A DNA stretch of 64,000 nucleotides, from contig NC_133108.1 in the NCBI RefSeq assembly GCF_022965805.1, forward strand, positions 22,287,545 to 22,351,544. Reading direction: 5' to 3'. The DNA is from Primulina eburnea (taxonomy: Eukaryota; Streptophyta; Magnoliopsida; Lamiales; Gesneriaceae). Below are positions 1-13,002 of the stretch, one piece after another; the stretch's first letter is position 1; each line of letters opens with the position of its first letter. The translations under genes were made by a program, and so were the position numbers. The notes under the pieces are model-generated. The model did not search any database. It was not told the DNA's origin and was given only the letters and a program-made list of their open reading frames with translations.

Positions 1-845
1 TTTAAACATTTAATAAAACAAAAATTATAAATTTATATTATAAAACATTTAATTAATGTAAAATTTTTATGTTTATCAGACAATGTAGAGGCTCTACGTA
101 CTAGCATGCACTTTGATCCCTTTACCGACTTCGTAGACGGTCATCAGATGACGAGGTTGGGTGTACTTTCGAAATACGTAGAAGCAAATGCGTTGTAGTT
201 CGGGATTCACCGTTTGCCTACGGACAAAGATATCCTACGTGGTCTGATGAGTTAATAGTACAAGGAATCTCTATCCAGAATAAGATATGTGCATTTTGGA
301 AATGTGTTTCCTCAGTTGCAGATATCATGACAATTTTATAATTCAAAGATACATCATATCGTTATCGAATTCATACACAACTCTCGATATACCAATTGTT
401 GGAGATTCGATCGGGATGTATGAATTGAAGAGACCATAATATACGCTAATCGTAACTTAAAGTTCTTGCAGGCACTATCAGTGATATCTACGGGATCATG
501 AAGAAATGCTGCTAAACTCTCTTACCATGATCCGATGGATGTAATCAGATATGAGTTCTAACATTATTATTCAAGAAGTCGATGAAAAGAATGGGGCTAA
601 TTAGGTTAATCCCGAATAAGAATAAATGTTATTCTGAATAACATGGAGATGTGCACTCACAACTAGCTGTATCCCTGAACCATTGAAGGTCACACACGTA
701 TATGATTCTGTGTTCCAGTTGTGAAAAGTTTAAATGAATTGAATTTGAAGACTATTATTAGATGGAGATCGAACAAAATTTTTATAAAGAAGTTTATAAA
801 TTGATTTCATAAGATAAAAAGAAATTGAAGTTAAGCTTAATAGCT

Positions 846-2521
846 TGTGCGGCCTTGGGTCCGATATCTAATACTAATAATTATAATTGTAACAAAACAA
901 ATGATTGAGTAAATTACTTAATTTGTGGTTTGCAAATCCACATAAACATCGTCAAAATAATTTAAATGTCTCAAATGTTTGAAATAAAAATGCCGAAATA
1001 ACCTTGTAAGCCAAAGTAATCCAAACATCATCAAATAGCTCCTAAGACCCGAGAATCCCACTCTAACTCGTATCTCCTCGCCTGGAGCTGGACTCTGGAA
1101 TCCCAAGACTCGCCTCACCTACCGTCAAGCACATGAAAACAAGAGGTACCGGACATACTGGTGAGTATAAACCCAGTATGATATAATCAATAATACATGA
1201 GAATTAAATTTTCAAATAGTTCATATAAATTCATAAAGATACAATATAATGCAATGCATGATCAGAAGCTGTGGGCTATCAATAAATCTAAAGATCAAGT
1301 GAATCGTCTGGTCATAGGGTACCCAAGGATAGAGAATCTCCCAGCAATATCCACCGACTCATCAGCTCGAGGTGGGTTGTTGTGTTCTACAATCCCAGGA
1401 CTATGGTGCGCTTATAGAGAGTGTTCAGGCCATAGCAGCGACCTCCGCATACACTATGCAAACTCAACTATAGCCCCATACGTCCATCAAATCAATAAAT
1501 CAAGGCGACCTCTGCCATAATAAATCTGAATCGAAAAGTGGCTCAATATGCAATGTAATGATGCAAATCAACATCATCATCTTGATATCATATTAAACTC
1601 ATCTCAAGAGAATAATCATCGTCAAATCACAAACAATTCATCGAGCCATAAAATTTTTAATTTAAAATAAAAAAAGACACTTTTACCTCGTATGTTACCG
1701 ACCGTAAAATACTTTTCAAATATTACCAAAAGAAGATCGAAATGTGTAGGTGATAAGTCTTGAACCTCTGAATTCTACTATAACTCAAGAAATCGGATCA
1801 TTTATCAAAAGAGAGCAATTTCTGTACAAAATTCATAATTAATTCAATACGGCTTTAAATCAAGATCCGCAATTACATATTCAAGAAAACTCAAATCCCA
1901 ACAATTGTGTAAAGAAGGAATCCATATCATTTCTTAATTGTAGTATGCCATAAAAACATTCATCGAATCATTTTATCAAACACGTGGCGTGCTTGCTAAA
2001 GAGTTAGCTCCTTTACTTTGCCCTTGGCTTCAATTCCATTTCTTTTCAAAATATCAATACATACAATATACATAATCATTAATTTAAAGGAGCTAAAATC
2101 AATTGAATATTCATTTATCATATACATAGCTCATGAGATGCATTCAAAGGAAGAATCTACTTATAAACACTTGAAAATTTGATAATGATTGTTGTATTGA
2201 GATGAGTTTATTATGATATCGAAATGATGAGATTGATTTGCATCATTACATTGCATATTGAGCCAATTGTCGATTCAGATTTGATATGGCGGAGGTCGCC
2301 TTGATATATTGATTTGTTGGACGTATGGGGCCCCACATTAAGTGATATTTTTCATACCGTTTCTGCACTTCCATTACCTATTTAGCTCAAATTCAACCTT
2401 TGATTCTACCCATTCATTATCTATTCCATTCTGTAACATTCATTATCATTCATACCATAACGTAAAACCATAAACCATCACAACTAATGCCACATTTGTT
2501 TTTTAAAATTGGGGCATCACA
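846..2521 (-). mobile_element. Nested solo LTR (gypsy-like), 1.68 kb, with TAGCT target duplication
   Basis: The insert begins TGTGCGGCC and ends GGCATCACA. It is flanked by identical 5-bp duplications TAGCT at 841-845 and 2522-2526, and the copia LTR resumes without loss on the other side. Read on the minus strand it starts TGTGATGCCCC, the usual start of a gypsy-type LTR. There is no interior, primer site or coding region, so it is a solo LTR. It contains an internal inverted repeat, with arms about 1470-1620 and 2190-2330. The short open frame at 1197-1520 lies inside it and shows no protein similarity. Confidence 0.8.
1466..2335. repeat. Inverted repeat inside the nested solo LTR
   Basis: The reverse complement of about 2190-2335 matches about 1466-1615 over roughly 140 bp with scattered differences. 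Shared words include CCATACGTCC, AAGGCGACCTC and GGCTCAATATGCAATG. The spacer is about 570 bp. A single LTR does not normally hold such a repeat, so an LTR segment was probably duplicated in inverted orientation after or during insertion. Confidence 0.7.
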
Positions 2522-3613
2522 TAGCTAATTAAGGAAAGAGAGTGGATTAGCTTGTTTTGGTCAAAGAGTTAATAAACTTGTAGCTGCTCAATATGGTAAG
2601 TGAAAATTTTTAGATTAGAAATTTTCAATTTTCATTATGTGAACAAGTCTTGTAACTTTGAACATCGGCATGGTAAGATCTTTGATATGAGTTTTAAAGA
2701 GTTCAAAATCATTTATTTAGTGAATTTAAAATTTATTTATTAAATGATTGTATTAATAGTGGTGATTACTAATATGTAAAAATTCTCATAAAATATTCTA
2801 GAGGGATCTAGAATTAATTAAATAATGGTTATTTAATTTTAATTAATATATTTATGTGTGTATTAATTATGCATGTATAAATATATTAATATTTATATAT
2901 ACACTTTATACGGAGATATAAAAATATCTATATATATAATATAAATATATAATACATTATCAAAAGTTGATAAATATATGACATAATAATATTATGAGAA
3001 CTTTCATTAATGGAAATATGGAATCCTGATAGGAGTAGGATTATGACACCTAATAGGAGAAGGACTCCAGATATGATCAGGAATCAACCTCTATATATAT
3101 TTAATTGAGGATAATATGAAATGACATGAGTTTTTGCAAACAAAAACAAGCACAAAAGTTCACCAAAAATTCATCCTTCCACTCAATACAAGCCTCAGCC
3201 ACTTGAATTATTTTTCACAAAAAAATTTGGCCAAGCTCTTCTGCAGCTGCCGCGTCCTGCCAGTGTTGCACCGACTCTGGATTTTTGAAATTCAGACGTT
3301 CCAATATCAACAAAAAATTGTTTGCGATTTATAGTGTAATACAAACAAAGAACACAAACAAAGAACACTGTCTATGATTATGGACCTAATTCGATGATCA
3401 AAAGGCGGAGATCCATTTGAAGAGAGCTACAAGAAGAGACATCTCCACGAATCCTAGATTGGTTTTGAGTCTAGTGTAATTAATGCGAAGTTAACGATTC
3501 TAAATGCCCAATGAATATTGAATAACATACGACGTCCATGGAAAGTTTCGAGCATCGAAACTAAATTTAGAACTTCCACTCATTTTGGGTGTGAGAAAAC
3601 AGAACACCAACAG

Positions 3614-3625
3614 TTGTATCAGAGC
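3614..3625 (+). other. Degraded tRNA-Met primer-binding site of copia A
   Basis: TTGTATCAGAGC follows the CA end of the LTR after one base. It differs from the canonical TGGTATCAGAGC at one position. It marks the LTR/interior boundary and the plus orientation of the element. Confidence 0.75.
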
Positions 3626-5220
3626 CAATTTTCTAATCTCAAAATGCAACCCCTGAAAATAAATTTTTGGAAACAGAAAAAATATTTTCTCGGCTGCCCG
3701 GAACGACAAAACATTGCTCGGCAAAAATGTTAAACAAATTTTTTTAGGGTACGGGAAGGGCTGTGCGCCGCCCATGCCTGCCCGTGGGACTGTCCGAAGA
3801 GTTAGGGCAGAGCGCAGCCCGTTGCCTAAACTATTCGAGCAGCAGTGTGAGGCTCGGCCAGGCTGCCCGAGATGGTCTCGGGGAGTCCTGCCTGACGGAA
3901 ACTCTTTTTCTGGAGTCCCTGGGGCATTTTTCAAATTTTTGAAATGTATGACCAAATTCGATATTTTATGAAAATTGATGAAATTGACCCACAAAAATTA
4001 ATTTTGATTAAATCACGGAATTTTCTTACCAAATAAATAATTAGATTTTTATTTTAATTATTTGTAGTAAAAAAGAGTTTTTACAAGAAATTTAATTAAT
4101 TGAAGTTAAATAAATATTTTATTTAACTTATTAATTATGACTGTTGGTGATAATTTATCAGATACATGCTTTGCAGATAATATGTGATATTATCGATTTA
4201 ATATAATATTTGATGTTATATGATACAAGGATGATCGAGAGAAATAATCAATTTGCTAGGTGTATGCTAATATATTTTATATGTTGTATTTTTAATTATT
4301 AGATAATAGATAATTAAAAGTGGACATTTAGTTGTATCCTAACGTGCCTTGAAAATTTAATGTAAATATTATATTTACTGGGATATCGAAATTTGAAGAT
4401 GGTGGGCCCGGATCATCAAAATGAGTTTGAAGATCGACGTGTAAAATATTGAAAACTTATGTAATATTGTATTTTCATCCCTGCATTTAACTATGTTCTG
4501 GACATGGATCCGTATATGGCTCATATGGTACAATTAGCTCTTGATTATCGATCATCTTTTATTATTTATGATGTATGTGACATGTTATAAATAATCAATA
4601 TGTTTGTCATTATTAATATAATAACAAGAGTTGTATAAATCCGGCAAACATACAAACAAACATGACACATGTTTTTTAAAACTAATTACAAGACAAATTT
4701 TAAAATAAAATTCCTCATTTTGTATAAGATCCAAAATTTAAATCATGCTCATTGCAATGAAAAATAAAAACAAGTTTAATGTTGCTCGCCTTCCATCGAC
4801 AGTGGTTGCATGATGAACGCAACTTGCGGAGTGTCTAGCTCATATTATTGGGGAGGCTTGGACGCTGGAAATCTGTAATTTACACTAACATATTTGATGT
4901 GAACTACATGGAACTCTCATGACTTTGGCTCATATTATTGAGAGATCTCATGGCGACCGTCCACTAAGGTTTAACATTGATGGATTGGGCTCGACACATG
5001 AGGAGAGAGGTGATGTTCTATGATTTACAAGAAAAATAAGCTCAATAAGAGATAAGCTCCAAAAGATACTTAAAGTGATGTGCTCACAAAGTCTGATAAG
5101 CCAGAACATGTTTGTTTCATTACAAGATTATCTGGGCCAAAAATATTTGAGCAATAATAAGTGAAAAGCGATAACGACAACAATAAATAAAAGAAGACGA
5201 TAGTTTAAATTAAGCATACT
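3626..5220 (+). other. Copia A leader and unrecognisable gag region
   Basis: This is the stretch between the primer site and the first recognisable integrase sequence. About 3740-3920 is GC-rich, with repeated GCCCG and CTGCCCG words. The short frames on both strands here look like chance. From about 4000 to 4700 it is AT-rich. No capsid or zinc-knuckle motif can be read in any frame between 4700 and 5220, so gag is either lost or decayed beyond recognition. Confidence 0.5.
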
Positions 5221-5656
5221 TGTGACACACTAGACTAGGACATATTTCCCAAAGAAGGATGCACAAGCTACTGGGAGAAGGCATATTTGACTCGTTAGAC
5301 ATAAACTCTCTAGAGACATGTGTGTCTTGTATGAATGGAAAGATGACCAAAGCCCCTTTCCTTTCCTAGGGAAAGTGGAATGTGCACATGATTTGTTGGA
5401 TTTGATCCACACAGATCTGAGTGGCCCGCTAAGTGTTAGCACGAGATATGGCCAATCCTATTTTATTACTTTTACTGATGGCCACTCGAGGTATGAGTAC
5501 GTGTATTTAATGAAATACAAGTCTTAAGTCTTTGAAATGTTCAAAGAATTCAGAGCAGAAGTAGAGAAAAGTTAGGAAAGATTATTAAAACACTTCGATC
5601 AGATCGAGGTGGAGAATAATTAAGTACTGACTTTGAAGACTACCTTAAAGAGAATA
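5221..5656 (+). pseudogene. Ty1/copia GAG-pre-integrase and integrase N-terminus (broken)
   Basis: The translation follows the copia pattern: HTRLGHIS with a Cys-rich stretch (ETCVSCMNGKM), then DLIHTDLSGPL and FITFTDGHSRY, the region holding the first catalytic Asp of integrase. A TGA replaces a codon just before the first His of the HHCC finger, TAA interrupts at 5524-5526, and a frameshift precedes TLRSDRGGE near 5597. The fragment stops where the minus-strand solo LTR begins at 5657, and the same gene resumes at 13003 after the GAATA duplication. It would have cut and joined element cDNA into host DNA; it is dead as it stands. Confidence 0.85.
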
Positions 5657-7295
5657 TGTAACGAATCGTATTTTTAAACTACTTTAAAATTTGCGGAAAA
5701 ATAAAATTTTTCTTAATTAAATATAAACCTTCGAATTGCGATAACAATAAACTGATCATTCAAAATATTTGCAACAAAAAGATAACAAACAAGTTTGCTA
5801 AAACAATTGGTTAAATATCGTAAACAATAACGTGAAATAAGAGTATTTGAAACATTGCATAATTTCTTAAAAACATGGGCGGTCATCGGGTTTAGCCTCC
5901 TGCTCAGTCCAAGCCGGCTCATTGGTCCCCACCCCTCGACTGCTCAAAGTCATCATCACCTGCATGGATCAAGTCTAGTGAGTCTAAAGAATCCACATGT
6001 ATAAACTAGAGATAGCAAATACTACATAATAAAACCATATGCATCTTTAAAGTAGGGCTTACACATTTGAAACTTGAACGTAATAGCATAAACATTCTTG
6101 AAACTTGAACGTAGTAGCATAAACATAGACGTGCCATCATCATAAAACCTTTCTTAAACATACTTGCATCATACATACTTGAGCATACATAACATCATTT
6201 TGCGTAAAGATATGTTTCAAAGTAAGTGACTCATACATAAATGCGCCTGATCAGACTAAACCACAGTACTGGGCTGGCAGGGAAAGTCTACTACCTCATA
6301 CATGAGATCCCCGGTCATACTTTACCGGGTGGATTGGTCCCTGGTCATGCTTTATCGCTTTCCAATCCTGATCTAAACCTGGTCATGCTTCACCGGGGTA
6401 GAGAGGTCCTCGGCTAAGTTCACCGACTTCCAAACCCGTTCATAATTTGGTCACAAGACATTTAGCATACTTCAAAAACATAAAATATTTTCTTTTGCAT
6501 GTCAAACATACTTACTTGGCGTTGAGAGATTCGTTGGATCTCGCATGGGACCACTGCTGCAGATACTAACATGAGTTCAAATCCTATCTTGCATAAATTA
6601 GATGTATAGTCATGCTCTCACCCAAAAAAAATGACAAATTTCCTTATGACGTTCTAAATCTCTCGGGACTTGACCTCGTTTAATCATCGTACTAAATCAT
6701 TACATCAAAACCCCAAAACAATTCGAAAGAAAATTATTTTTTTTAAAAGGACACGGACCTCGTGTAAGGGTCCAGGTCGAGGTCCGTGTAGGTGTTGAAA
6801 ATTCACATTTCGAAGGAAAAAGAGCACGAACCCCATGCCAGGGTCCGGCTACTGGTCCGTGTACCTACTGGAATCGCGAACCAACGATAATTCACTACAT
6901 TTTGACTTAATTCTCCTAACTCGATCATACGACTCGTGAACCAACACATCAAGACTTGTCCTAGGCTGATATGGCAATGACTAAACTTATACAAACTCCC
7001 CGAAAACAACGACGTCCAACCTACAACGCAATACAACACATGAACATGAAATTTGACACCAAATCAATTCCTACGACTTCTAATTCAACCAAGTGCCTAA
7101 TGACACGAAACGAAACACGAACAATCATCTCAACATAATTTTTGATATACTTAAACTCAGCAGCAATCACACGTCGATCCCCAACGAAGCCCGCAAACTT
7201 CAAGAACACATTTTCCAGAAAAACACAGTTTGAGCAGTCGCACGAAAATGATCATAACTCACTCATTTATTATCCAAATATTTTGAATTTACTGT

Positions 7296-7505
7296 CAAAT
7301 TGAAGAAATGATTATATGTAATCGCAATTGTGCTTGTATTATCCCAAAAGATTGGTGATTCTTTTGCAGTGACTCCATAGTCTTTCTGTTTTTGCTGAAC
7401 CTAGAGAATTTGAGCGCAGCAGCTTCTAGCAGCAAGATATTCTGCTTCAGTTGTGGAAGTTGCTATGGATGTTTGCTTCATGCTGAACCATGAAATAAGT
7501 CTACA
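7296..7505 (-). pseudogene. Fragment of copia RNase H, minus strand
   Basis: Read on the minus strand, this translates to the copia RNase H pattern around MKQTSIATSTTEAEYLAA, with the catalytic Glu of TEAEY, followed by a Cys-rich stretch and DNTS further down. It is nearly identical to 34990-35190, where the same gene continues to its normal C-terminus. Here it is cut off on the left at the LTR junction (about 7296) and fused on the right to gypsy pol. Nothing here could be expressed as an enzyme. Confidence 0.7.
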
Positions 7506-10345
7506 TTAACCTTATAGTATTTTCGATGCCCAAGTTGACATCATTCTAGGAATGGATTGGTTGTCAAAAAATGGAGTGATGATTGAATTTCAAAAAAAAA
7601 TAATCGAGGGTCAGGCCATTGGGCAAGGAGATGATATCATGTTTTCAAGCTAGGAAGCTTATGCTCAAGGAGTTCCAGGTGTTCTTAGCGATCATTATTT
7701 CAGCCCCTGTTACTATTAGTCAAACAGTATCAGACGTCCCAGTTGTCAGAGATTTTCCTGACGTGTTTCCTGACGTCATCGCGAGTATACACCTGAGTGT
7801 TATGTGGAGTTCTCTATAGATCTTATGTCGGGTAACGTGCTAATCGTCAAGGCAGCGTACAATTTAGCACCAGTGGAGATGAAAGAGCTCAAAGAGCATA
7901 TACAAAAGCTATTGGAGAAAGGATTCATACGCCCTAGTTTTTTCACATTGGGGCGCACCGGTACTCTTCTGAAGAAGAATGACGGAAGAATGAGACTTTG
8001 TATCGACTACCGGGAGCTGAATAGAGTCACAATGAAGAATAAGTACTCATTGCCTAGAATCGAGGACTTATTCAATCAATTTCAAGGATATTCCATGTTT
8101 TCCAAGATAGATATTTGCCATAGGTATCACCAGCTGAGGATCAAGGACGCAGATTTGCAGAAGAAAGCCTTCAACTCGCTATGGGCATTACGAGTTCCTA
8201 GTAATACCATTTGGATTGACAAATGCTTCAGCGATCTTCACGGATCTCATGAATCGCTTATTTCAGCCTTACTTGAATCTGTTTGTCATCGTATTCATAG
8301 ATAAAATCCTCATTTATTCAAAGAACCAGGAGGAGCATGGCTAGCATCTACGTACCGCATTGCAAGTGTTGCAAAATCACAAGTTGTTTGCAAAAGTCAG
8401 CAAGTGTGAATTTTGGTTAGAGAATGTGGCATTTTTGGGACATGTTATTTCTAGTAGTGGCATTGAGGTTGACCCGTCCAAAGTGGAAACACCGAAGGAA
8501 TGGGTTGAGCTGTAGAACACATCAGAAATCCGCAGTTTCTTGGGCTTAGCGGGTTACTATAGAAAATTCATTAAAGGATTTTCTTCTATTGATGTGCCAC
8601 TCAACTCGATGACGAAGAAGAATGCCAAATTTATATGGAATGCTAATTGGCAGAAGATCTTCCATACTTTGAAACAAGATCTTATAACAAAGCTAGTATT
8701 AGCCATATCATCAGGGTAAGGCAATTTTTATTGTACATAGATGCCTCTAAGCTCGTATTAGGCGTCTTATTGATGCTACATTGTCGAATCATCACATATG
8801 TCTCTAGTTAGTTGAAGGTGCATAAAAAGAATTATTCGACTCATTATCTGGAGTTAGCTGTCGTGTTCTTTGCCTTGAAGATATGGAGACACTACTTATA
8901 TGGTGAGAAATGCCAGATATTTATTGATCACAAGGGTCTCAAATATTTCTTCACTCCGAAGGATTTACACATGAGACATGGATGGTGGCTACAGTTGGTG
9001 AAAAACTGTGATTGCGATATCAGCTATCATCTGAGAAAAGCCAACGTAGACACTGATTCCATGAGTAGGAAAGCGGGAGTTATGTCAGAGCTGCCAGTAC
9101 AGAGACATCTAAAACTAGCGATTCATAAATTCGATCTCGAGGTTTATCCTAGGGGAAGAGCTCCTAGATTATCCACCTTGACAGTGCAGTCCACTTTGAT
9201 AGACCGTATTCTTGGTGGATAGAAATCTGAAGAGCAATTGCATAAATGATGATCGAGAGATGATTCTAAGGATCATAATATATATACAATGAGCAATGAG
9301 ATTGAAAGATATAGAGGAAAGATTTAGGTGCCTAGAGATGATTCGATTCGAGGGGATATATTATCTGAAGTGCATACAACACCATATTCTATTCATCTAG
9401 GAGGCACCAATATGTATAAAGACTTGCAAATTCTTTACTTGTGGCAAGTAATGAAACGACATATTCGACGATTTGTATCTGAATACTAACTTGCCAGCAT
9501 GTGAAACCAGAGCATCAGAGACCGACAGGGATTCTCAAGCCTCTTCCTATTCCCGAGTGAAAATGAGATAACATTACCATGGATTTTGTAGTCGATTTGC
9601 CAAGATCAGTCAGATGATCTAACCCAATTTGGGTAATCGTTGATCATTTTAGCAAGTCGGCGCATTTCTTGCTGGTAAAGATGACATTTTCCATGACGCA
9701 GTATGCAGAGTTTTATATCCGAGAATAATCAGATTACACAAGAACTTAGTTACCTTTGTATCTGGTAGAGACCCGAGGTTCACGTTGTCCTTTTGGAAGA
9801 GTTTGCATTCCGCAATGAGGACAAAATTTCTATTCAGCACAACATTCCATCCTCAGAGAGATGGTCAGTTCGAGAGGGTGATACAGATTTTAGAAGACCT
9901 ACTGCTAGCATGTGTGATCGATTTCTATGGGAATTGGGAATCAAAGTTACCTCTAGTGGAGTTCACCTACAACAATAGTTTCAAGTCATATATACGCATG
10001 GCTCCCTACCAGGCATTTGATGGAAAGAAATGCAGATCGCCAATTCACTGGGATGAAGTCGGCGAGATCAGAACTTGGTCCAAAAATTTTTTAGCACACA
10101 GTGGATATAGTAGTCAATCCAAGACAGGGTGAAGACTGCTCAGAGTCGTCAAAAGAGGTACGCTGACAAAAGAAGAAGGGACCTCGAATTTTCCGTAGGA
10201 GACCACGTCTTCGTAAAAATAACACCTATGCAGGGTGTTATGTGATCTGGGAAGAGGCAAATTAAGTCCAAGATTCATAGGACCATTCGAGATCCTTTGG
10301 AAATTGGGAACACTAGCCTATTGAGTAGCACTATAGCTGAATCAG
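7506..10345 (+). pseudogene. Ty3/gypsy pol remnant (protease end, RT, RNase H, integrase), copy 1
   Basis: Order along the plus strand: the protease tail with DIILGMDWL at 7537; the RT start after VVRDFPDVFPDV; RT with LCIDYRELN at 7996 and SKIDICHRYHQL; the RT active site FIDKIL, where the second Asp of the usual FIDDIL is Lys (8303-8305); GYYRKFI in the thumb region near 8555; RNase H at 8812-9222; then integrase with MDFVVDLP near 9583, GRDPRF and the FHPQRDGQ region at 9785-10132. Frameshifts and stops break every domain. It is flanked on the left by antisense copia RNase H and on the right by the G2 LTR, with no LTR of its own. A close paralogue is at 35191-37058. Confidence 0.85.
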
Positions 10346-10618
10346 GCAGGTATACACAAGTGTGTTAAATGTAAGTGTGTGTGTGTGTGTGTAAATGTTG
10401 GTGTGTGCGTGAGTTTTGAAGTAAATAGGGAATAAAGATTGCTTAATTAGATAATTACAAGCTAATTAAGTTACCCACTCAATTAACAAGTTAATCAAAA
10501 TAGTAAACTAACACTCACTTTACTAAAATCCTCTAATGAAAATAAAATGCACAATTGTTAATCTTTAAAAGTTTTAAAATCCTAAAATCACTAAATATTG
10601 TGAAAATCGTCGCCGGTC

Positions 10619-12796
10619 TGTGAAACCCTAAAAACAAAGATGCATAAATGCATTTTATTAGTATAAATTTTATTATTTTCACTTTTAAAATTTTATCACA
10701 TTATTTTTCGGTACAAATTTTATTTGTCCAAAGTGTCTAGAAATACATTAAAATACATCACAATACACTAAAAAATTCATCAAGCACTATGATGTTCCCA
10801 TTCCAAAATCTAATACCCAAAATATAATAAAATATTATAATTGAGTTCAATATATATGTTAAATAATTAAGTACAATAATTATTATGATCAATATAAGAT
10901 AATTAGGTTCAATAATTAGATACACGAATATAATAATATTAAGTTTGGATAAACATGAGATTTTTCTATTTAATAAATAAATAAATAAAAATTAAAAAAA
11001 TAAAAATAATAATAAAGGGATAAACATAGAATACTCGGCTATATATATATATATATATATATATGTGCGCTCTTTCATTCTAAAATCAAAACCAGCCGAG
11101 AGACAGTAGGAAAAGAAGAAAGCAACCGAGAGAGAAGGAAGAAGGAAGAGGAGAGGACGAAAAAAATAGAAGGAAAAGCTATACCCTTTCCGAAAAATCC
11201 CAAAAAATCAGAAACTATTCACCTCATATCATAAAAAAATATAGCGCTGGAGGTGACGTAAGAGGATCGACCGAAAACAAGGAAATCCAACAAAGATATT
11301 CCGCAAAACGGCAACGGTATCCCGTATTCAAGCTAGGTACTTTTCGCTCATTTCTCTTATAGCTACACACCAAACTAGAGGTCGGCTTGAATAACAAAGT
11401 TGTATCTCTTGTTGCATAGATGAGGTACGTACCGCCCGTCATCCCAAAATATTGCCGGAACTAAGATTTCCGGAATGCCGGAGTACCTCCGTTAGCCATA
11501 CGACAATATTTAATTCTGGTATCGTTCGGTTAGGAATTTGACAAAACTTTCAATAAGAGAATTCAATATCATAAAAATTTAAACATGCTGGAAAAAAACG
11601 GGCCGCGCGTGGCCGTCGTCCGGCACCATCGGCGCGTGTACCCCACGCACCACCGGAACGGCGATCTTCCGGCGACCGAATGTTTCTGATGATATTTCCA
11701 AATTTTTGGCCAACTTTCGTAATATTTGGATATACCTTCTAATTAATATGAATTTTTCAAACTTAAGTTTGAACAAAAAATGATCTGGAAATGATCAGCT
11801 AGTTACTTAAAAACCTCTAACATAGAAATATCATTCATAATATATTTTAGGACTTGCTCCAGGAACTCGGAGTATTAATCAAGCCTAAACTGTAAGATAT
11901 CAGGTGAGGAAATTACTATTCATTCTTCTATTAAAGCTTTTGGCATTTGGCCTGGAAATTTCAATAGCATTTATTTAATTTTCAAATATCATCCACTGTT
12001 CATTTCAATTACTGATATATTTTATTGCATATTTATGAATGGATTGATATATCATGAATGAATGGAGTCATGGACAACGGATTTCGGTCCGAAAATTGAG
12101 TCCACTGGACAACGTGGCTTCGGCCCGGAAAATGAGTCCAATGAACAACGGGTCAAAAGTCCCAGGTATATGGTTCATCTGAACAACGCGCACCGAATAT
12201 TTCGGTCCGGAGAATTGTTCAACCGGCTCGTAAAAAGTGCTCGATTAGAACCACCAATGTTAATTTATGGAGTTTTCGTTTATCTATTATTTCATTGCAT
12301 ATCATTCATAATATCTAAATTTTTATTCCTATTATTTCATGTATAATTATGATGAAGTGTTATTTAAAAGCCATATACTAATTTAAACTCACTAAGTCCT
12401 CAAAGACTTAACCCTCTATTTCTTTTCGTCTATTGTAATTTCCAGACACAGGAACCCCCGAATTGGAACAAGAGGAAAATAACTGAAGCTGAAATAAGAG
12501 CATTTGAAAGTTTAGATGATCTGTTTATAAATGAATGTTAAACTTCCGCTGTAACATAATTGTACATATGAATGTTAAACTTCCGCTGTAAAATAATTGT
12601 ACATATTTGAAATAAGAATGTAAATATTTGAAGATAATCTTTAAATTATTGTAGAACGTAATTAAATTTTTATCTACAATATCTTTGTAATAATAAAAAT
12701 GGTAAAAATATAAATAGATTTTCACTAAAGAAAGATTGAAAGTAAATGTGGCACCTAGTAAGGGAATAATTATGAATTCCTAAACAGGGCGCCACA
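10619..12796 (+). mobile_element. Nested solo LTR, 2.18 kb, with CGGTC target duplication
   Basis: The insert begins TGTGAAACCC, ends GCGCCACA and is flanked by CGGTC at 10614-10618 and 12797-12801. The paralogous LTR at 38720-38724 has CGGTC once and no insert, which is a direct empty site. A (TA)n run at 11040-11064 looks like the promoter region, followed by a purine-rich leader. About 12062-12240 holds three imperfect repeats of a GGACAACG...TTCGGTCCG unit. There is no primer site or coding interior. The orientation is taken from the TG start and the GGCGCCACA end. Confidence 0.85.
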
Positions 12797-13002
12797 CGGT
12801 CTCTATTCCTCGATCCCGCATTGAATAATCGCCTGAAACATGAAGCTCGAAAAACATTTTAACGTGCATCAAAAACCATAATTAATTTAAAATAATGCAT
12901 TTGAGTAAATCACGCATCTCTAAAATCATTTTAAACTTAAATAATTGATTTAACAGTTTAATTAAATGCATGTGTTTTACGTGTACTGAATTTGGCTTTA
13001 CA

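Larger units (their letters stand above)
1..3612 (+). mobile_element. Ty1/copia LTR (copy A, 5' LTR, begins before the window)
   Basis: From about 80 to 840 and from 2522 to about 2700 the sequence is clearly similar to the copia LTR pieces at 24998-25860 and 58994-59850. The LTR ends with CA at 3612, two bases before a degraded tRNA-Met primer site, which fixes its right end and orientation. A TATA-like CTATATATATTTAA near 3092 is followed by the transcribed part of the LTR. The left end is outside the window, and bases 1-79 match nothing else here. The LTR is interrupted by the nested solo LTR 846-2521. It differs noticeably from the 3' LTR at 24522, so the insertion is old or the two LTRs have different histories. 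Confidence 0.75.
5657..13002 (-). mobile_element. Solo LTR (gypsy type 'G2') in minus orientation with GAATA duplication, carrying nested inserts
   Basis: The plus strand begins TGTAACGAATCG at 5657 and ends TTTACA at 13002. GAATA is repeated at 5652-5656 and 13003-13007, and copia integrase continues on both sides. The LTR's own sequence is 5657-7295, about 10350-10618 and 12802-13002, roughly 2.1 kb. It resembles, in reverse complement, the LTR at 29136-31734 and the copy at 37797-38742/56953-57142. Compared with the latter, about 400 bp of LTR is missing where the composite insert 7296-10350 entered. Shared LTR core motifs lie at 5979 and 6264, and a GC-rich palindromic stretch at about 6748-6870. 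Confidence 0.85.

Noticed and set aside
1197..1520. 107-codon plus-strand frame
   Set aside because: It lies within the minus-strand solo LTR and one inverted-repeat arm, with no protein similarity.
3500..3994. 164-codon minus-strand frame in the copia leader
   Set aside because: It spans the LTR end and primer site, overlaps frames on the plus strand and shows no domain. It runs against the element's orientation and its openness follows from the GC-rich block.
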